Shown here: in pieces, positions 8,949-17,408 of the stretch
Layout of the letters: each line of letters begins with the position of its first letter
Numbering within the stretch: position 1 is the stretch's first letter
Source of the DNA: RGDT01 sp964630925
GTDB lineage: Bacteria > Planctomycetota > Planctomycetia > Gemmatales > Gemmataceae
Length of the DNA stretch: 46,388 bases
Direction of reading: 5' to 3'
Assembly (NCBI GenBank): GCA_964630925.1
Contig: CAZVZK010000081.1
Coordinates: forward strand, 1 to 46,388
Program-made: the position numbers and the translations under genes
The notes under the pieces: generated by a model
Databases searched by the model: none
Told to the model about the DNA's origin: nothing
Seen by the model: only the letters and a program-made list of their open reading frames with translations

Positions 8949-9908
8949 ATGCAAACGCTCGCCACCCTCCTTCTGCTGCTCACGCCCGCCGCCGACCCGC
9001 CGAAGGGGTTCACCGCATTCACCGGGGGAACGGAGCGCGGCGACATCGAGCTCCTCGCCGAGTACCGCGCGCGGGAGGACGCGCCCCTGTCGCTGCGCGG
9101 CACGAGCCTCCCCGGCCTGTCGGGCAAGGGACGCGGGTGGCGCAAGCTGCGCGTGATCGCCGTCGGCTCGCGCGTCAGCGTGTGGATCGACGGCGAGGCG
9201 GTGCGGAAGCACGAGGCGTTGGGGCGGCTGCCGCCTCTCGGCCCCGTCGTCCTGGGGCGGGAGGCCGAATGGCGCGACGCCTTCGTGCGGGCGATCCCCG
9301 CCGACGAGGCCAACAGGATCCTGCGCGACAACGGGCCGAAGGGGTACAAGAGCATCTTCAACGGCAAGGACTTCGACGGCTGGGCCGGCCCGACGGACCA
9401 GTACGAGGTCACCGACGGCGCCATCGTCTGCAAGCCGAAGAAGGGCGGCAACATCCATACGAAGGCGGAGTACGGCGACTTCTCGGTGCGGCTGGAGTAC
9501 AGGCTGCCGGCGGGGGGCAACAACGGGCTGGCGATCCGCTACCCAGGCAAGGGCCAGCCGTCACAGGTGGCGATGTGCGAGGTGCAGATCCTCGACGACA
9601 CCGCTGCGAAATACGCGAAGCTCGACGCGCGGCAGTACAACGGCTCGGTCTACGGCATGATCCCGGCGCGGCGCGGGCACCTGCGTCCGGCCGGCGAGTG
9701 GAACTTCATGGAGGTGACGGTGAAGGGGCACGAGATCGCCGTGGAGCTGAACGGCACGGAGATCGTGAAGGGCGACACGTCGAAGGTGAAGGCGTTCATG
9801 GGCGGCAAGGAGAATCCGGGCCGGTTGCGTCTGAAAGGCCACTTCGGCTTCGCCGGGCACAGCGACCCTGTGGCTTTCCGTACCATCGAGATCCGCGAGC
9901 TACCGTAG
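8949..9908 (+). CDS. DUF1080 (3-keto-disaccharide hydrolase-type) secreted protein
   Basis: A 319-residue protein with a short signal peptide (MQTLATLLLLLTPAA). Residues about 130-319 are a complete DUF1080 concanavalin-like domain: SIFNGKDFDGW, VTDGAIVCKP, then YGDFSVRLEYRLPAGGNNGL, EVQILDD and the closing FGFAGHSDPVAFRTIEIREL. Residues about 20-125 look like a shortened first copy of the same fold (WRKLRVIAVGSRVSVWIDGE). Members of this family bind or cleave glycosides and are greatly expanded in Planctomycetota. It is transcribed divergently from the CHAT gene with a 120-nt shared upstream region. The ATG at 8949 follows an AACGGAGACGACCC leader. Confidence 0.88.
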   Translation: MQTLATLLLLLTPAADPPKGFTAFTGGTERGDIELLAEYRAREDAPLSLRGTSLPGLSGKGRGWRKLRVIAVGSRVSVWIDGEAVRKHEALGRLPPLGPVVLGREAEWRDAFVRAIPADEANRILRDNGPKGYKSIFNGKDFDGWAGPTDQYEVTDGAIVCKPKKGGNIHTKAEYGDFSVRLEYRLPAGGNNGLAIRYPGKGQPSQVAMCEVQILDDTAAKYAKLDARQYNGSVYGMIPARRGHLRPAGEWNFMEVTVKGHEIAVELNGTEIVKGDTSKVKAFMGGKENPGRLRLKGHFGFAGHSDPVAFRTIEIRELP

Positions 9909-10088
9909 GTGGGGCGCGGCCTCCGGGGTCAACGAGGGGCGAGGCCACTGCTGCCCACCGCGGACGCTCCTCCGCCGACGCCCTCTCCTTCCCCGATCTC
10001 GTCAAGGTCGTCGCCGATGCCCTCGCCCTCCACCAGGGCTGCCCTGGGGCGTCTGTGGTGAAACCTCCTGGCATCTGCCATCAAACGC

Positions 10089-10120
10089 GAACACCCCCCG
10101 GCTTTCGCCGAGGGGTGTTC
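10089..10120. terminator. Strong bidirectional hairpin
   Basis: Arms GAACACCCC (10089-10097) and GGGGTGTTC (10112-10120), extended by CGGC/GCCG around a TTTC loop with one mismatch. It sits between the convergent ends of the DUF1080 gene (9908) and the FlgM-like gene (10140), where a shared terminator is expected. The rest of 9909-10139 shows no gene. Confidence 0.6.
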
Positions 10121-10139
10121 GGGGGGGCATGAGGCGGCC

Positions 10140-10388
10140 TCACGCGCCGAGGCGCCGCATCATCCGCTCGATGGCGGCGTGCAGCTTCTCCTCGGTGTCG
10201 TAGGCCCCGCTCGCGATCTCCGCCCGGACCCGGGCGACGAGGCCGTGGCGGATGCCCTCCTGGCTGCCGGGCGTGTCGGCCCTCTCCTGGCCGGCACGCC
10301 CGGTGTGGATCGTCTCGTCCCGGCCCTGCTGGCGCCTGCCGCGCTTGCGGGCCGTCCCCTTCAACAGTAGCGTCGCGTTCCGGTGCAT
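10140..10388 (-). CDS. Small FlgM-like (anti-sigma-28-type) protein
   Basis: An 82-residue protein. The last 35 residues, LVARVRAEIASGAYDTEEKL followed by HAAIERMMRRLGA, match the C-terminal pattern of FlgM anti-sigma factors (V..I..G.Y....KL..A...M), which bind sigma-28 in the cytoplasm. The N-terminus is Arg/Gly/Gln-rich and looks disordered, also as in FlgM. No flagellar gene is nearby, so a role with another sigma factor is possible. The next gene on the same strand encodes an RsbW-type kinase, which suggests a sigma-control neighbourhood. The call rests on one short motif. Confidence 0.5.
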   Translation of the reverse strand: MHRNATLLLKGTARKRGRRQQGRDETIHTGRAGQERADTPGSQEGIRHGLVARVRAEIASGAYDTEEKLHAAIERMMRRLGA

Positions 10389-10655
10389 GTTTACCTACTC
10401 CCCTGCGCCACGGCGAGCGCCGTCGCGGCAGGCTGAAACGAGGTGAAGACTGGAGCGTCTTGCCCTCGGGGCCCCTCAGACATGTTCCGAGGCCCCGCAT
10501 CACGATGGGTCCGACAGCCGGCTCCTGGCTCGCCCTTGTCAGGCTCACCGCTCCCCGATTGTCTGCCTTTGTTATCGTCAAGACCGGTTCGCGCCCTGAG
10601 CAAAAAAGGGGCGGCAAAGACCATCAGGCAAGCCCGGCAGGATGGGCAAGGCGAA

Positions 10656-11096
10656 TCACGCCTCCTGGCACGCCGGCTCGCCACGCAGCAGCTTCACCAT
10701 CCGCAGCTGGTTGCCCCCCTCGGGCCGCTTCTCGACGCTCAATTCGTCCATCAGCTTGCGCATCAGGAAGACGCCCCGCCCCCCGACCCGCAGCTCGGAG
10801 GGGTTCATGTGCGGCACCGCCGCGATGTCGAACGGCTTGCCCTCGTCCAGCAGCACGACCTCCAGCCGCCCGGGCCGGGCGTAACACCGCACGTGGACCA
10901 GCGCATCCGGCCGCTCGCGGTGGGCGTGGCGGATGACGTTGTTGACCGCCTCGTCGGCGGCCAGGACGACCTGATGCGTCTGCGCGTCATCGAGGCCGAC
11001 CACCTGGCAGACGGACTCGACGAAGGTGCGCGCCAGGGCCAGGAGCCGCAGGTCGCTCGGGATCGTCAGGGCCCAGGGAGCGGGTTCGGTGTCCAT
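10656..11096 (-). CDS. RsbW-type anti-sigma factor / serine kinase ATPase
   Basis: A 146-residue HATPase_c_2 protein. The N-box is VVLAADEAVNNVIRHAH, the G1-like segment is VLLDEGKPFDI, and the G2 segment is GGRGVFLMRKLMDEL. Proteins of this family bind a sigma factor or phosphorylate an anti-anti-sigma (STAS) partner. No partner STAS protein or sigma factor is adjacent. It lies 267 nt upstream of the FlgM-like gene on the same strand; that gap (10389-10655) contains an A-run (CAAAAAAGG, minus side TTTTTT) but no gene. The ATG at 11096 is the only reasonable start. Confidence 0.85.
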   Translation of the reverse strand: MDTEPAPWALTIPSDLRLLALARTFVESVCQVVGLDDAQTHQVVLAADEAVNNVIRHAHRERPDALVHVRCYARPGRLEVVLLDEGKPFDIAAVPHMNPSELRVGGRGVFLMRKLMDELSVEKRPEGGNQLRMVKLLRGEPACQEA

Positions 11097-11173
11097 CAGG
11101 GCGCTCCTGGATGGTTGGCTCGCATGTGGTGGATGATACCCGGCGGGCCGGCGGGCCGCAAGGCGCTACCCGC

Positions 11174-12214
11174 TCACGCCGGCACCGGCTGACGCACCGC
11201 CTTGCGGATGGCGTCCGCCGCCCGCTCCGCGTCCGCCGCCGAGATGTCATGGTGCAGGCAGGCCCGCAGCGCCCGCGGCCCCGCCGCCGACACCAGCACC
11301 CCGGCCGCCTTCAACGCCGCCTGCACCGACGCGCCCGTGCCGGCCTCGGGCAGCACCTCGAACCACACCAGGTTCGTCTCCACCACCTCGGGCACGAGGC
11401 GCAGACCCGGCGTGTCGCGGACCGCCTCGGCGACCACCTGCGCGTGGCGGTGGTCCTCGGCCAGACGCTCGACGTGGTGATCCAGCGCGTACATCGCCGC
11501 CGCCGCCAGGATGCCCGCCTGACGCATGCCGCCGCCGAACAGCTTGCGGATGCGCCGCCCGCGCGTGATGAATTCCTTCGGCCCGGCGAGCATCGACCCC
11601 GCCGGCGTCCCCAGGCCCTTGCTGAAGCACACGCTCACCGTATCGAACTGGTCGCCCCACGTCTTCGCCGGGATGCCCGTGGCGACGATAGCGTTCCAGA
11701 TCCGCGCCCCGTCGAGGTGCATCGCCAGGCCGTTCTTCCTGGCCCAGGCGCTGATCTCGCGGACCTTTTCCAGCGGGAAGACGCGTCCGCCGCAGCGGTT
11801 GTGCGTGTTCTCCAGGCACACCAGCCGCGTCCGCACCATGTGGTCGCTGTTGGGCCGGATCATGCCCTCGAATTGCGTCACGTCGAGGACGCCGTGGTCC
11901 CCCTCGATGCAACGTGTCGTCACGCCCGACAGGGCCGCCGGCCCGCCGGCCTCATAGTTGTGGATGTGGCAATTGGCCTCGCACAGCATCTCGTCGCCGG
12001 GCTGGGTGTGCGCTTTGACGGCGATCTGGTTCGACATTGTCCCCGACGGGACGAAGAGGGCCGCCTCCTTGCCGAGCAACGCCGCCACGCGTTCCTCGAG
12101 GCGGTTGACGGTGGGGTCCTCGCGGAAGACGTCATCGCCGACCTCGGCGGCGGCGATGGCGGCGCGCATGCCGGGCGTGGGGCGGGTGGCGGTGTCGCTG
12201 CGCAGGTCGATCAT
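11174..12214 (-). CDS. ltaE: Low-specificity L-threonine aldolase
   Basis: A 346-residue PLP enzyme that cleaves L-threonine/allo-threonine to glycine and acetaldehyde. It begins with the family hallmark MIDLRSDTAT and VGDDVFREDPTVNRLE. PLP contacts include SGTMSNQ (about 57-63), Asp168 in HLDGAR and the Schiff-base Lys199 in CFSKGLGTPAGS. Length matches the bacterial family. GGGGAAG lies 6 nt before the ATG, inside the 3-nt gap after the preceding small exported protein, so the two are cotranscribed. Confidence 0.93.
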   Translation of the reverse strand: MIDLRSDTATRPTPGMRAAIAAAEVGDDVFREDPTVNRLEERVAALLGKEAALFVPSGTMSNQIAVKAHTQPGDEMLCEANCHIHNYEAGGPAALSGVTTRCIEGDHGVLDVTQFEGMIRPNSDHMVRTRLVCLENTHNRCGGRVFPLEKVREISAWARKNGLAMHLDGARIWNAIVATGIPAKTWGDQFDTVSVCFSKGLGTPAGSMLAGPKEFITRGRRIRKLFGGGMRQAGILAAAAMYALDHHVERLAEDHRHAQVVAEAVRDTPGLRLVPEVVETNLVWFEVLPEAGTGASVQAALKAAGVLVSAAGPRALRACLHHDISAADAERAADAIRKAVRQPVPA

Positions 12215-12217
12215 GGA

Positions 12218-12646
12218 TCACTTCCCCGTCGGGTCGAAGCTGTGGGTGAGGAACCATCGGCCGCCCTTCTTCACCAGGCGGGCGCAGCGGCCGGGCAGCT
12301 CCTCGGCGGTGACGACGGCCTCGGCCTCGCCCTCCTTCCACTTGCCGTCCTTGGCGAGGCGCATGAGCTGCTTGACGGCGAGGGCGTCGAGGCGTGAGGC
12401 GGTGTCGTCCACCTGCTCGTCGAACTTGCCGGCGTAGACGCCCTTGACGCGGCCGTCGATGAACGCCGGCTCGGCGATGTGGGCGACGAGGTAGCGGAAG
12501 TCCTTGGCGGTGACCGCCTTGAGCGCCGACGCGAGGGCCTCCCTGGCGGTGGCCTGGGGGTACTTCTTCTCGTCGGCCTCGACGCCGTAGCGGGCGGGCA
12601 CGTCGGCGGAGAGCGAGAGGAGGGCGGCGAGGAGTGCGGCAGGCAT
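12218..12646 (-). CDS. Small exported protein of unknown function
   Basis: A 142-residue protein with a short hydrophobic N-terminus (MPAALLAALLSLSADVPA) that looks like a signal peptide. The body (ALKAVTAKDFRYLVAHIAEPAF, then KQLMRLAKDGKWKEGEAEAV and GGRWFLTHSF) resembles SnoaL/DUF4878-like small beta proteins found in planctomycetes, but no family is assigned with certainty. The ATG at 12646 was chosen over the longer frame (to 12955) because the extension is low-complexity and overlaps the repeat region. It runs straight into ltaE with a 3-nt gap. Confidence 0.65.
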   Translation of the reverse strand: MPAALLAALLSLSADVPARYGVEADEKKYPQATAREALASALKAVTAKDFRYLVAHIAEPAFIDGRVKGVYAGKFDEQVDDTASRLDALAVKQLMRLAKDGKWKEGEAEAVVTAEELPGRCARLVKKGGRWFLTHSFDPTGK

Positions 12647-12844
12647 GAAGGCAGGCTCCGTGGCGGGGCAACCGTTGGGATACCACCGCCGCGACGGTTC
12701 GGCAACCACGAAGAGGAGCAGAAGCGAGCCACGGATCGAGCGAGTGGTCCGCCAAACTTCGCTTGCCGGGTACGCCCGTCCTATCCTGTCCCCGATACCC
12801 CTCGGTGAAGCGACACCCGCCGGATCAGGCCTCCCCGACGCCCC

Positions 12845-13203
12845 CCGCCCCGGATGGTGGCGGATGGACGCCAGACAGTGAGGGAAACGGACCTGGGAAA
12901 CGGATGGAGGTGAGTGGACGCCCCTCAGTAGAGTCGGTGCGCAATACGGGGTCACTCGTCACAAAACGTTTGGCTGCAAGTTGTTACGGCCAGAACTGGC
13001 CACGCGCCCAGATCTCGACGCAACTCCAAGTAGGACAAGGAGTTAAACGGCCCTTGGCCGCTATTGCGCACCGACTCCAGTGAAGGAAACGAATCAGGGA
13101 AACGAACTTTCCCGCCGCAAATGCTCGCGGCAAAAGGTCTTGCGAAAGTTCGTTTCCCTGACCCCCTCACACCCCCCCAAGCGACGGAAACGAATCGCCC
13201 CGG
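12845..13203 (+). repeat. Dispersed GGAAACG repeat, copy 1 (interrupted by a MITE-like element)
   Basis: This segment is near-identical, in the opposite orientation, to 40342-40553. It starts CCCGCCCCGGATGGTGGCGG and ends GGAAACGAATCGCCCC. The motif GGAAACG recurs at least five times, and one pair forms a strong stem (GGGAAACGAACTTT with AAAGTTCGTTTCCC). The 12647-13366 gap has no convincing gene; short frames in the two copies share peptides such as KETNQGNEL, but they change frame around indels. Confidence 0.75.
12930..13077. mobile_element. 148-bp MITE-like insertion with terminal inverted repeats
   Basis: The ends are GAGTCGGTGCGCAATA (12931-12946) and its exact complement TATTGCGCACCGACTC (13062-13077). 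The flanks carry CAGT on both sides (12926-12929 and 13078-13081). The uninterrupted copy at about 40467 has a single CAGT at this point, so a 4-bp target duplication is directly supported by an empty site. The interior has no reading frame of note and is more AT-rich than its surroundings, so the element is non-autonomous. Confidence 0.8.
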
Positions 13204-13366
13204 CGATCAGGGGGAAGGACCCTGTCACTGCCAGATGGCCTTCCCGAGTGACTTCAGCCAGACTTGCCACGCGGCCATGAGCGCATGCCTCGGCGTGTGT
13301 GGAAGCGGGTGTTATTCCATCGTTCGCCGTCATCGGCCCGATCTTCGCACGAATCGCCGGGCGCCG

Positions 13367-14230
13367 TCAGGGCGTGTCGAGGAGGTCTTGCCACGAGGGG
13401 AGGACGGGATCGACGAGGCGGCCGTGGATGCGCCGCAGCCGCTCAAGGTCTTCGATGTCCTGTAGGAGGGTGTGGGCGTGTTCGTCCTCCGGCCCGAGCC
13501 GCTTGCGGGCCAGGCTGAGGATGTCTTCCTTGAGCTGCTCCTCCCGGCCCAGCTCCTTGATGATGAGGATGCCCTCGGATTCACGCACGGCAGGCACGCC
13601 CATGAGAATAGCCCTCGCCTCGCTCCTCTTGACACGCAGGCACATCATCTCGAACGCCGACACCTGTAGCCGCGCCGCCTGCCCCGGCGGCGCCTCGGCC
13701 TTCACCCGCTGCCACAGGCGATCGGCGATGGCCGCGAGGCCGTCGGCCTCTTCGGCCCCTTCGGGCAGCTTGCCCAGCATGGCCAGCGGCAGCCCGCCTA
13801 CAGGTCCTCGCAGGAGATCCTCGGCGGGCAGCGTCCAAAGGCGGACCACCTCATAGCCGAAGTCCATCTTACCACGGCCCGGACGCGCCGCATAGTTGAT
13901 GTGCCCGTCCACCGCGGAGTGGGCGGCCTTGGGGCGCAGGAGGACGAGGACGCTGTGGACGGGCACCTCGTAGTGGCGGTGCAAGAGCGCGTTGTAGACG
14001 AGAACGTCGCGGCCCTTCCCGGCGTTCGCGCCCGACTGGAAGTCGAGGTGGACGATCTCCAAGAGGGGGTCGCCCAGGCCGATGACGAGGTCGGCGCCCG
14101 CTGTCACGGTGGACAGGTCCACGTTCAGCACCTTCACCGGCCCGCCCGGCGCCGAGTCGAACAGCGTCAGGAAGTCGGCGGGGTTGATCGCCCCCAGGTC
14201 CTTCAACGTGGCGTCGAACGACAGCGACAT
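13367..14230 (-). CDS. Rpn/PD-(D/E)XK-type putative nuclease
   Basis: A 287-residue protein resembling the Rpn family of recombination-promoting nucleases / PD-(D/E)XK transposase-like proteins. The core is FDATLKDLGAINPADFLTLF, then a D...HLDFQSG motif (the D-(E/D)xQ pattern) and VLVYNALLHRHYEVPVHSVL. The C-terminal half is helical (MGVPAVRESEGILIIKELGR and a charged tail). GGGAGGG lies 7 nt before the ATG at 14230; an earlier GTG at 14248 would overlap that site. The gene follows the MoaD-like gene closely, but a functional tie is not evident. DNA cleavage is inferred only from the family. Confidence 0.75.
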   Translation of the reverse strand: MSLSFDATLKDLGAINPADFLTLFDSAPGGPVKVLNVDLSTVTAGADLVIGLGDPLLEIVHLDFQSGANAGKGRDVLVYNALLHRHYEVPVHSVLVLLRPKAAHSAVDGHINYAARPGRGKMDFGYEVVRLWTLPAEDLLRGPVGGLPLAMLGKLPEGAEEADGLAAIADRLWQRVKAEAPPGQAARLQVSAFEMMCLRVKRSEARAILMGVPAVRESEGILIIKELGREEQLKEDILSLARKRLGPEDEHAHTLLQDIEDLERLRRIHGRLVDPVLPSWQDLLDTP

Positions 14231-14244
14231 CGCGCAACCCTCCC

Positions 14245-14490
14245 TCACCCCCCCGACACCGGCGGCAGCACCGCCACCTCCTCGCCCGCCCGCAGTCCCC
14301 TGTCATCCGCCGCGTACTCGCCCCCCACCGCCACCGCGCAGCGCGGCAGCAGCGCCGCCAGCGCCGGCATCTGCCCCGCCAGCGCCGCCCGCATCTCACC
14401 CACCGTCGCGCCCTCGGGCAGGTCCACCGACACCGCCGACGCCCCCGCCAGGTCGCGGGCGCGGGCGAACAGCCGAACGCTCATCGTCAT
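14245..14490 (-). CDS. MoaD/ThiS-family sulfur carrier
   Basis: An 81-residue ubiquitin-fold protein (MSVRLFARARDLAG start, LPEGATVGEMRAAL in the middle, LRAGEEVAVLPPVSGG at the end). The C-terminal Gly-Gly is the site of adenylylation/thiocarboxylation. In MoaD this serves molybdopterin synthase; no MoaE, MoeB or other cofactor gene is adjacent. The ATG overlaps the stop codon of the upstream FAD/Fe-S oxidoreductase gene (ATGA), so translation is coupled. Confidence 0.85.
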   Translation of the reverse strand: MTMSVRLFARARDLAGASAVSVDLPEGATVGEMRAALAGQMPALAALLPRCAVAVGGEYAADDRGLRAGEEVAVLPPVSGG

Positions 14491-17408
14491 TGCAGGAGCC
14501 ACTCCCCGATGGGCTCACGCAGCCGCTGTGCCACCTCCGGCAGCAGGCCGTACGCCAGCGCCAGGTACTGCACCGGGTGCAGCGTGCGTTTGAGCGTGCC
14601 GTCCTCCATCTGCAGGCGGCACGCGCTGCACTCCGTCGAGCCGAACAGGTACGCGGGCCGCGCCAGCTCCCGCAGCATCGGCCGGCCCGCCGCCAGCGAC
14701 GTCTCGTAGCGGTCGGCCCGGAACCCATACGTCCCCGCCATGCCCGAGCAGCTCACGTCGATCGTGCCGACACGCAGGCCCGGCACCAGCGACAAGAGCG
14801 CCGGCCCCGCCGGCGGGCGGCCCAGCGCCTTCAGGTGGCACGGAACGTGGTGCCCCACCCCCGCCTCGACCGCGCGGAAGTCCGTCTTCAACTGCCCCTG
14901 CGAGTGCAGATCCCACAGGTACGCCGTCAGCTCCACCGTCTGCGCGGCGACCAGCCGCGCGTCGGAGTCGTCCAGCAGGGCGAGGGCGTCCTGACGCAGC
15001 ATGACGGCGGCGGACGGCTCGCTGCACAGGATCGGGAACCCCTCGCGGGCCAGCTCCGCCAGGATCCGCAGGTTGTGCCGCACCGCGTCACGCGCCGCGT
15101 CGGCGTCACCGTACGCCAGAGGCGCCATGCCCGAGCCGATCTGCTCCGGCGGCACGTACACCTCGACGCCGTTGTGGTGCAGCACCGCCGCCGTCGCCTC
15201 CGCGATCAGCGGGTCGTTGTAGTTGGCGAACACGTCCGTGAAGTACGCCACCCGAGGCCGGGCGCTGTTCGGCTTCCTCGTCCACCCGCGCTGCCGCGCC
15301 AGCCGCAGGAAGCTCCGCGATGCGAACATGGGCAGCCGCCGCCGGCTCGACACGCCGAAGAACCGCTCCAGCAGCCACCGCGCCACCGGGCTGGCGAGGA
15401 CGCGGTTGACCACCGGCGCCAACGCGCTGCCCAGGCCGGCCAGCGCCTCCGTCCGCGCCAGCGCCCAGTCGCCGCGGCCCAGGCCGTGCCGGGCCACGTT
15501 CGCCGCCTTCACCTCCAGCATCAGGCGCGGGATCTGGATGCGCGACGGGCACTCCGCCGCGCACATCTTGCAGTTGACACACAGGTCGGCGATCTCGCGC
15601 GTCTCGTCCGACGACAGCAGCGCCGGGTCCGTCTCCGGCTGGAGGAGGAAGCGCATCAGATTCGCCTTGGCGCGTGGCGTCGCGGCCTCCGACGGGTCGG
15701 CCCGCATGATCGGGCACATGCGTGTCGCCGGCGACGTGGTGCGGCAGTCGCCGCAGCCGTGGCAGCCCAGCGCCTCCGCCTGCGCCGCGCCGGGCGCCCA
15801 CGCCAGCTCGTGCGTCACCTCGCGTAGCGCCGGCTTGCCGCGCCGCCGCAGCGGCCAGCCCGGCGGCTGCGTCGGCGTCGGCACCACCTTGCCGGGGTTG
15901 AACAGGTGTCGCGGGTCGAAGATCGCCTTCAGCCCGCGCATCACCGGCGCCAGCGGCCCGTGCTGACGCACCGCCCACGGCATCCGCGCCAGCCCCGTCC
16001 CCTCCGCCGACGCGATGGTCCCGCCCATCGCCAGCACCACCTGATACACCTCGTCGGCCAGGGGCCACAGCCGCGCCGCGTCGTGCGGCTGTTGCAGGTC
16101 GAGGAACGGGTACAGACGCACCCGGCCCGTGCCCGCGTCGATGACGAACGCCGCGCTCGTCTCCTGCCGCCGCAGTACGTCCTGCACGCGCGGCAGAAAG
16201 GCCGCCAGCTCCTCCGGCGGCACCGCCACGTCGTCGACCAGCGGCACCGGGCGGGCCGCCCCGCGCAGCGGGCGCAGCCCACCCAGGCCCGCCTCGGCCA
16301 GGCCCCGGTAGCGCGCCGCCTCGTCCGCGTTCGTCGAGGCACGCCACCACACCGCGAGGCGCTCACCGCGGGCCAGCCAGTCGATGAGCGACGTGGCCAG
16401 GGCCGACGCCTCGCGCGGCGAGTCGGCCTCGTACTCGACGACGAGCGCCGCCTCCGCCCCTTCGGGCACGATGTCGGCGTGCCCGCCGTCGCCACGCGCC
16501 AGCCGCAGGACGCGGCGGTCGAGGAGCTGGCACGCCGCCGGGGCCGTGGACAGCGCCAGGCCCGCCGCCCGTAGGCCGGCGTCCAGCCGTGCGAACGCCA
16601 ACAACGCCACCGACCGACCGCCGGGGATCGGCTGCGTCCTCAGCGTGGCCTCGGTGATGATGCCCAGCGTCCCCTCGCTGCCGCAGAACAGCCGCGTCAG
16701 GTCGAGCGTCCGCGGCCCGAGCGCGCCGTGGACGTCGTACCCGCAGCGGTCGAACGGCACGCGCTGGCTGAACGTCTTGAGCAGGGCCGCATTCTGATCC
16801 AGTAGCGTGACCGTGGACGACACGATATCGTCCTGGCGCCCGCGTGTCTCGCCCGGCGCGGGCCAGCGCGACACCCGGCCCACGTCCGCCGCGTCGCCGC
16901 CGTCCAGCACCGCCCGCAGCGATTCCGTGTGGTCGCGGGCCGTGCCGTAGCGCATCGTGCGCGGCCCCGAGGCGTTCGTCGCCAACGCCCCGCCCACCGT
17001 CGCGACGGGGTGGTCCGGCGCCGGCGCCCACCGCCGTCCCTCCACCGCCAACGCCGCCTCCAGCTCCTCCAGCGTGACCCCCGCCTGGACGCGGATGGTG
17101 TCCTTGCCCACGTCGATGATCTTGCGGAAATGCACGGAGAGATCGACGACGAGGCCTGTCCCCAGGGCCGCCCCCGCCGTCCCGGTGCCGGCGCCGCGTG
17201 GCACGAGGGCCACGTCGTGCTCGCCGGCGTAGCGGACGAGCGCCCGCAGGTCGTCCTCGTCGCGTGGCACGACGACGCCGAGCGGCTCCACCTCGAACAG
17301 CGAGGCGTCCGAGGCGTGCAGCGCGCGCGACAGCGTGTCGGGGAGCAGCGCGCCCCGGACGACGCCGCGCAGGTCGTCGAAGACGCTATCGCGGCGGGCC
17401 GGATCCAC
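14487..17408 (-). CDS. FAD-linked oxidase/Fe-S fusion, D-lactate (glycolate) dehydrogenase-like
   Basis: A 973-residue GlcD-GlcF-type fusion. About residues 40-240 form the FAD_binding_4 domain (ALVPRGAGTGTAGAAL, VGGALATNASGPRTMRYG), followed by the FAD-oxidase C domain (LFCGSEGTLGIITEATLR). A ferredoxin-like region lies around residues 540-640 with CHGCGDC...CP and CVNCKMCAAECP, enough ligands for two 4Fe-4S clusters. Two CCG cysteine-rich domains close the protein (HHVPCHLKALG, VSCSGMAGTYG). Such enzymes oxidise D-2-hydroxy acids and pass electrons to quinone via Fe-S centres. The GTG at 17408 lies inside the upstream zinc-ribbon gene. The substrate is not decidable here. Confidence 0.9.
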   Translation of the reverse strand: MDPARRDSVFDDLRGVVRGALLPDTLSRALHASDASLFEVEPLGVVVPRDEDDLRALVRYAGEHDVALVPRGAGTGTAGAALGTGLVVDLSVHFRKIIDVGKDTIRVQAGVTLEELEAALAVEGRRWAPAPDHPVATVGGALATNASGPRTMRYGTARDHTESLRAVLDGGDAADVGRVSRWPAPGETRGRQDDIVSSTVTLLDQNAALLKTFSQRVPFDRCGYDVHGALGPRTLDLTRLFCGSEGTLGIITEATLRTQPIPGGRSVALLAFARLDAGLRAAGLALSTAPAACQLLDRRVLRLARGDGGHADIVPEGAEAALVVEYEADSPREASALATSLIDWLARGERLAVWWRASTNADEAARYRGLAEAGLGGLRPLRGAARPVPLVDDVAVPPEELAAFLPRVQDVLRRQETSAAFVIDAGTGRVRLYPFLDLQQPHDAARLWPLADEVYQVVLAMGGTIASAEGTGLARMPWAVRQHGPLAPVMRGLKAIFDPRHLFNPGKVVPTPTQPPGWPLRRRGKPALREVTHELAWAPGAAQAEALGCHGCGDCRTTSPATRMCPIMRADPSEAATPRAKANLMRFLLQPETDPALLSSDETREIADLCVNCKMCAAECPSRIQIPRLMLEVKAANVARHGLGRGDWALARTEALAGLGSALAPVVNRVLASPVARWLLERFFGVSSRRRLPMFASRSFLRLARQRGWTRKPNSARPRVAYFTDVFANYNDPLIAEATAAVLHHNGVEVYVPPEQIGSGMAPLAYGDADAARDAVRHNLRILAELAREGFPILCSEPSAAVMLRQDALALLDDSDARLVAAQTVELTAYLWDLHSQGQLKTDFRAVEAGVGHHVPCHLKALGRPPAGPALLSLVPGLRVGTIDVSCSGMAGTYGFRADRYETSLAAGRPMLRELARPAYLFGSTECSACRLQMEDGTLKRTLHPVQYLALAYGLLPEVAQRLREPIGEWLLQ

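Noticed and set aside
12845..13203. GGAAACG motifs as CRISPR or phage attachment site
   Set aside because: Motif spacing is irregular and no integrase is present.
13080..13280. Short frame with KETNQGNEL peptide shared with the 40.3-kb repeat
   Set aside because: Shared only because the DNA repeat is shared; the frame changes around indels and codon use is not typical.
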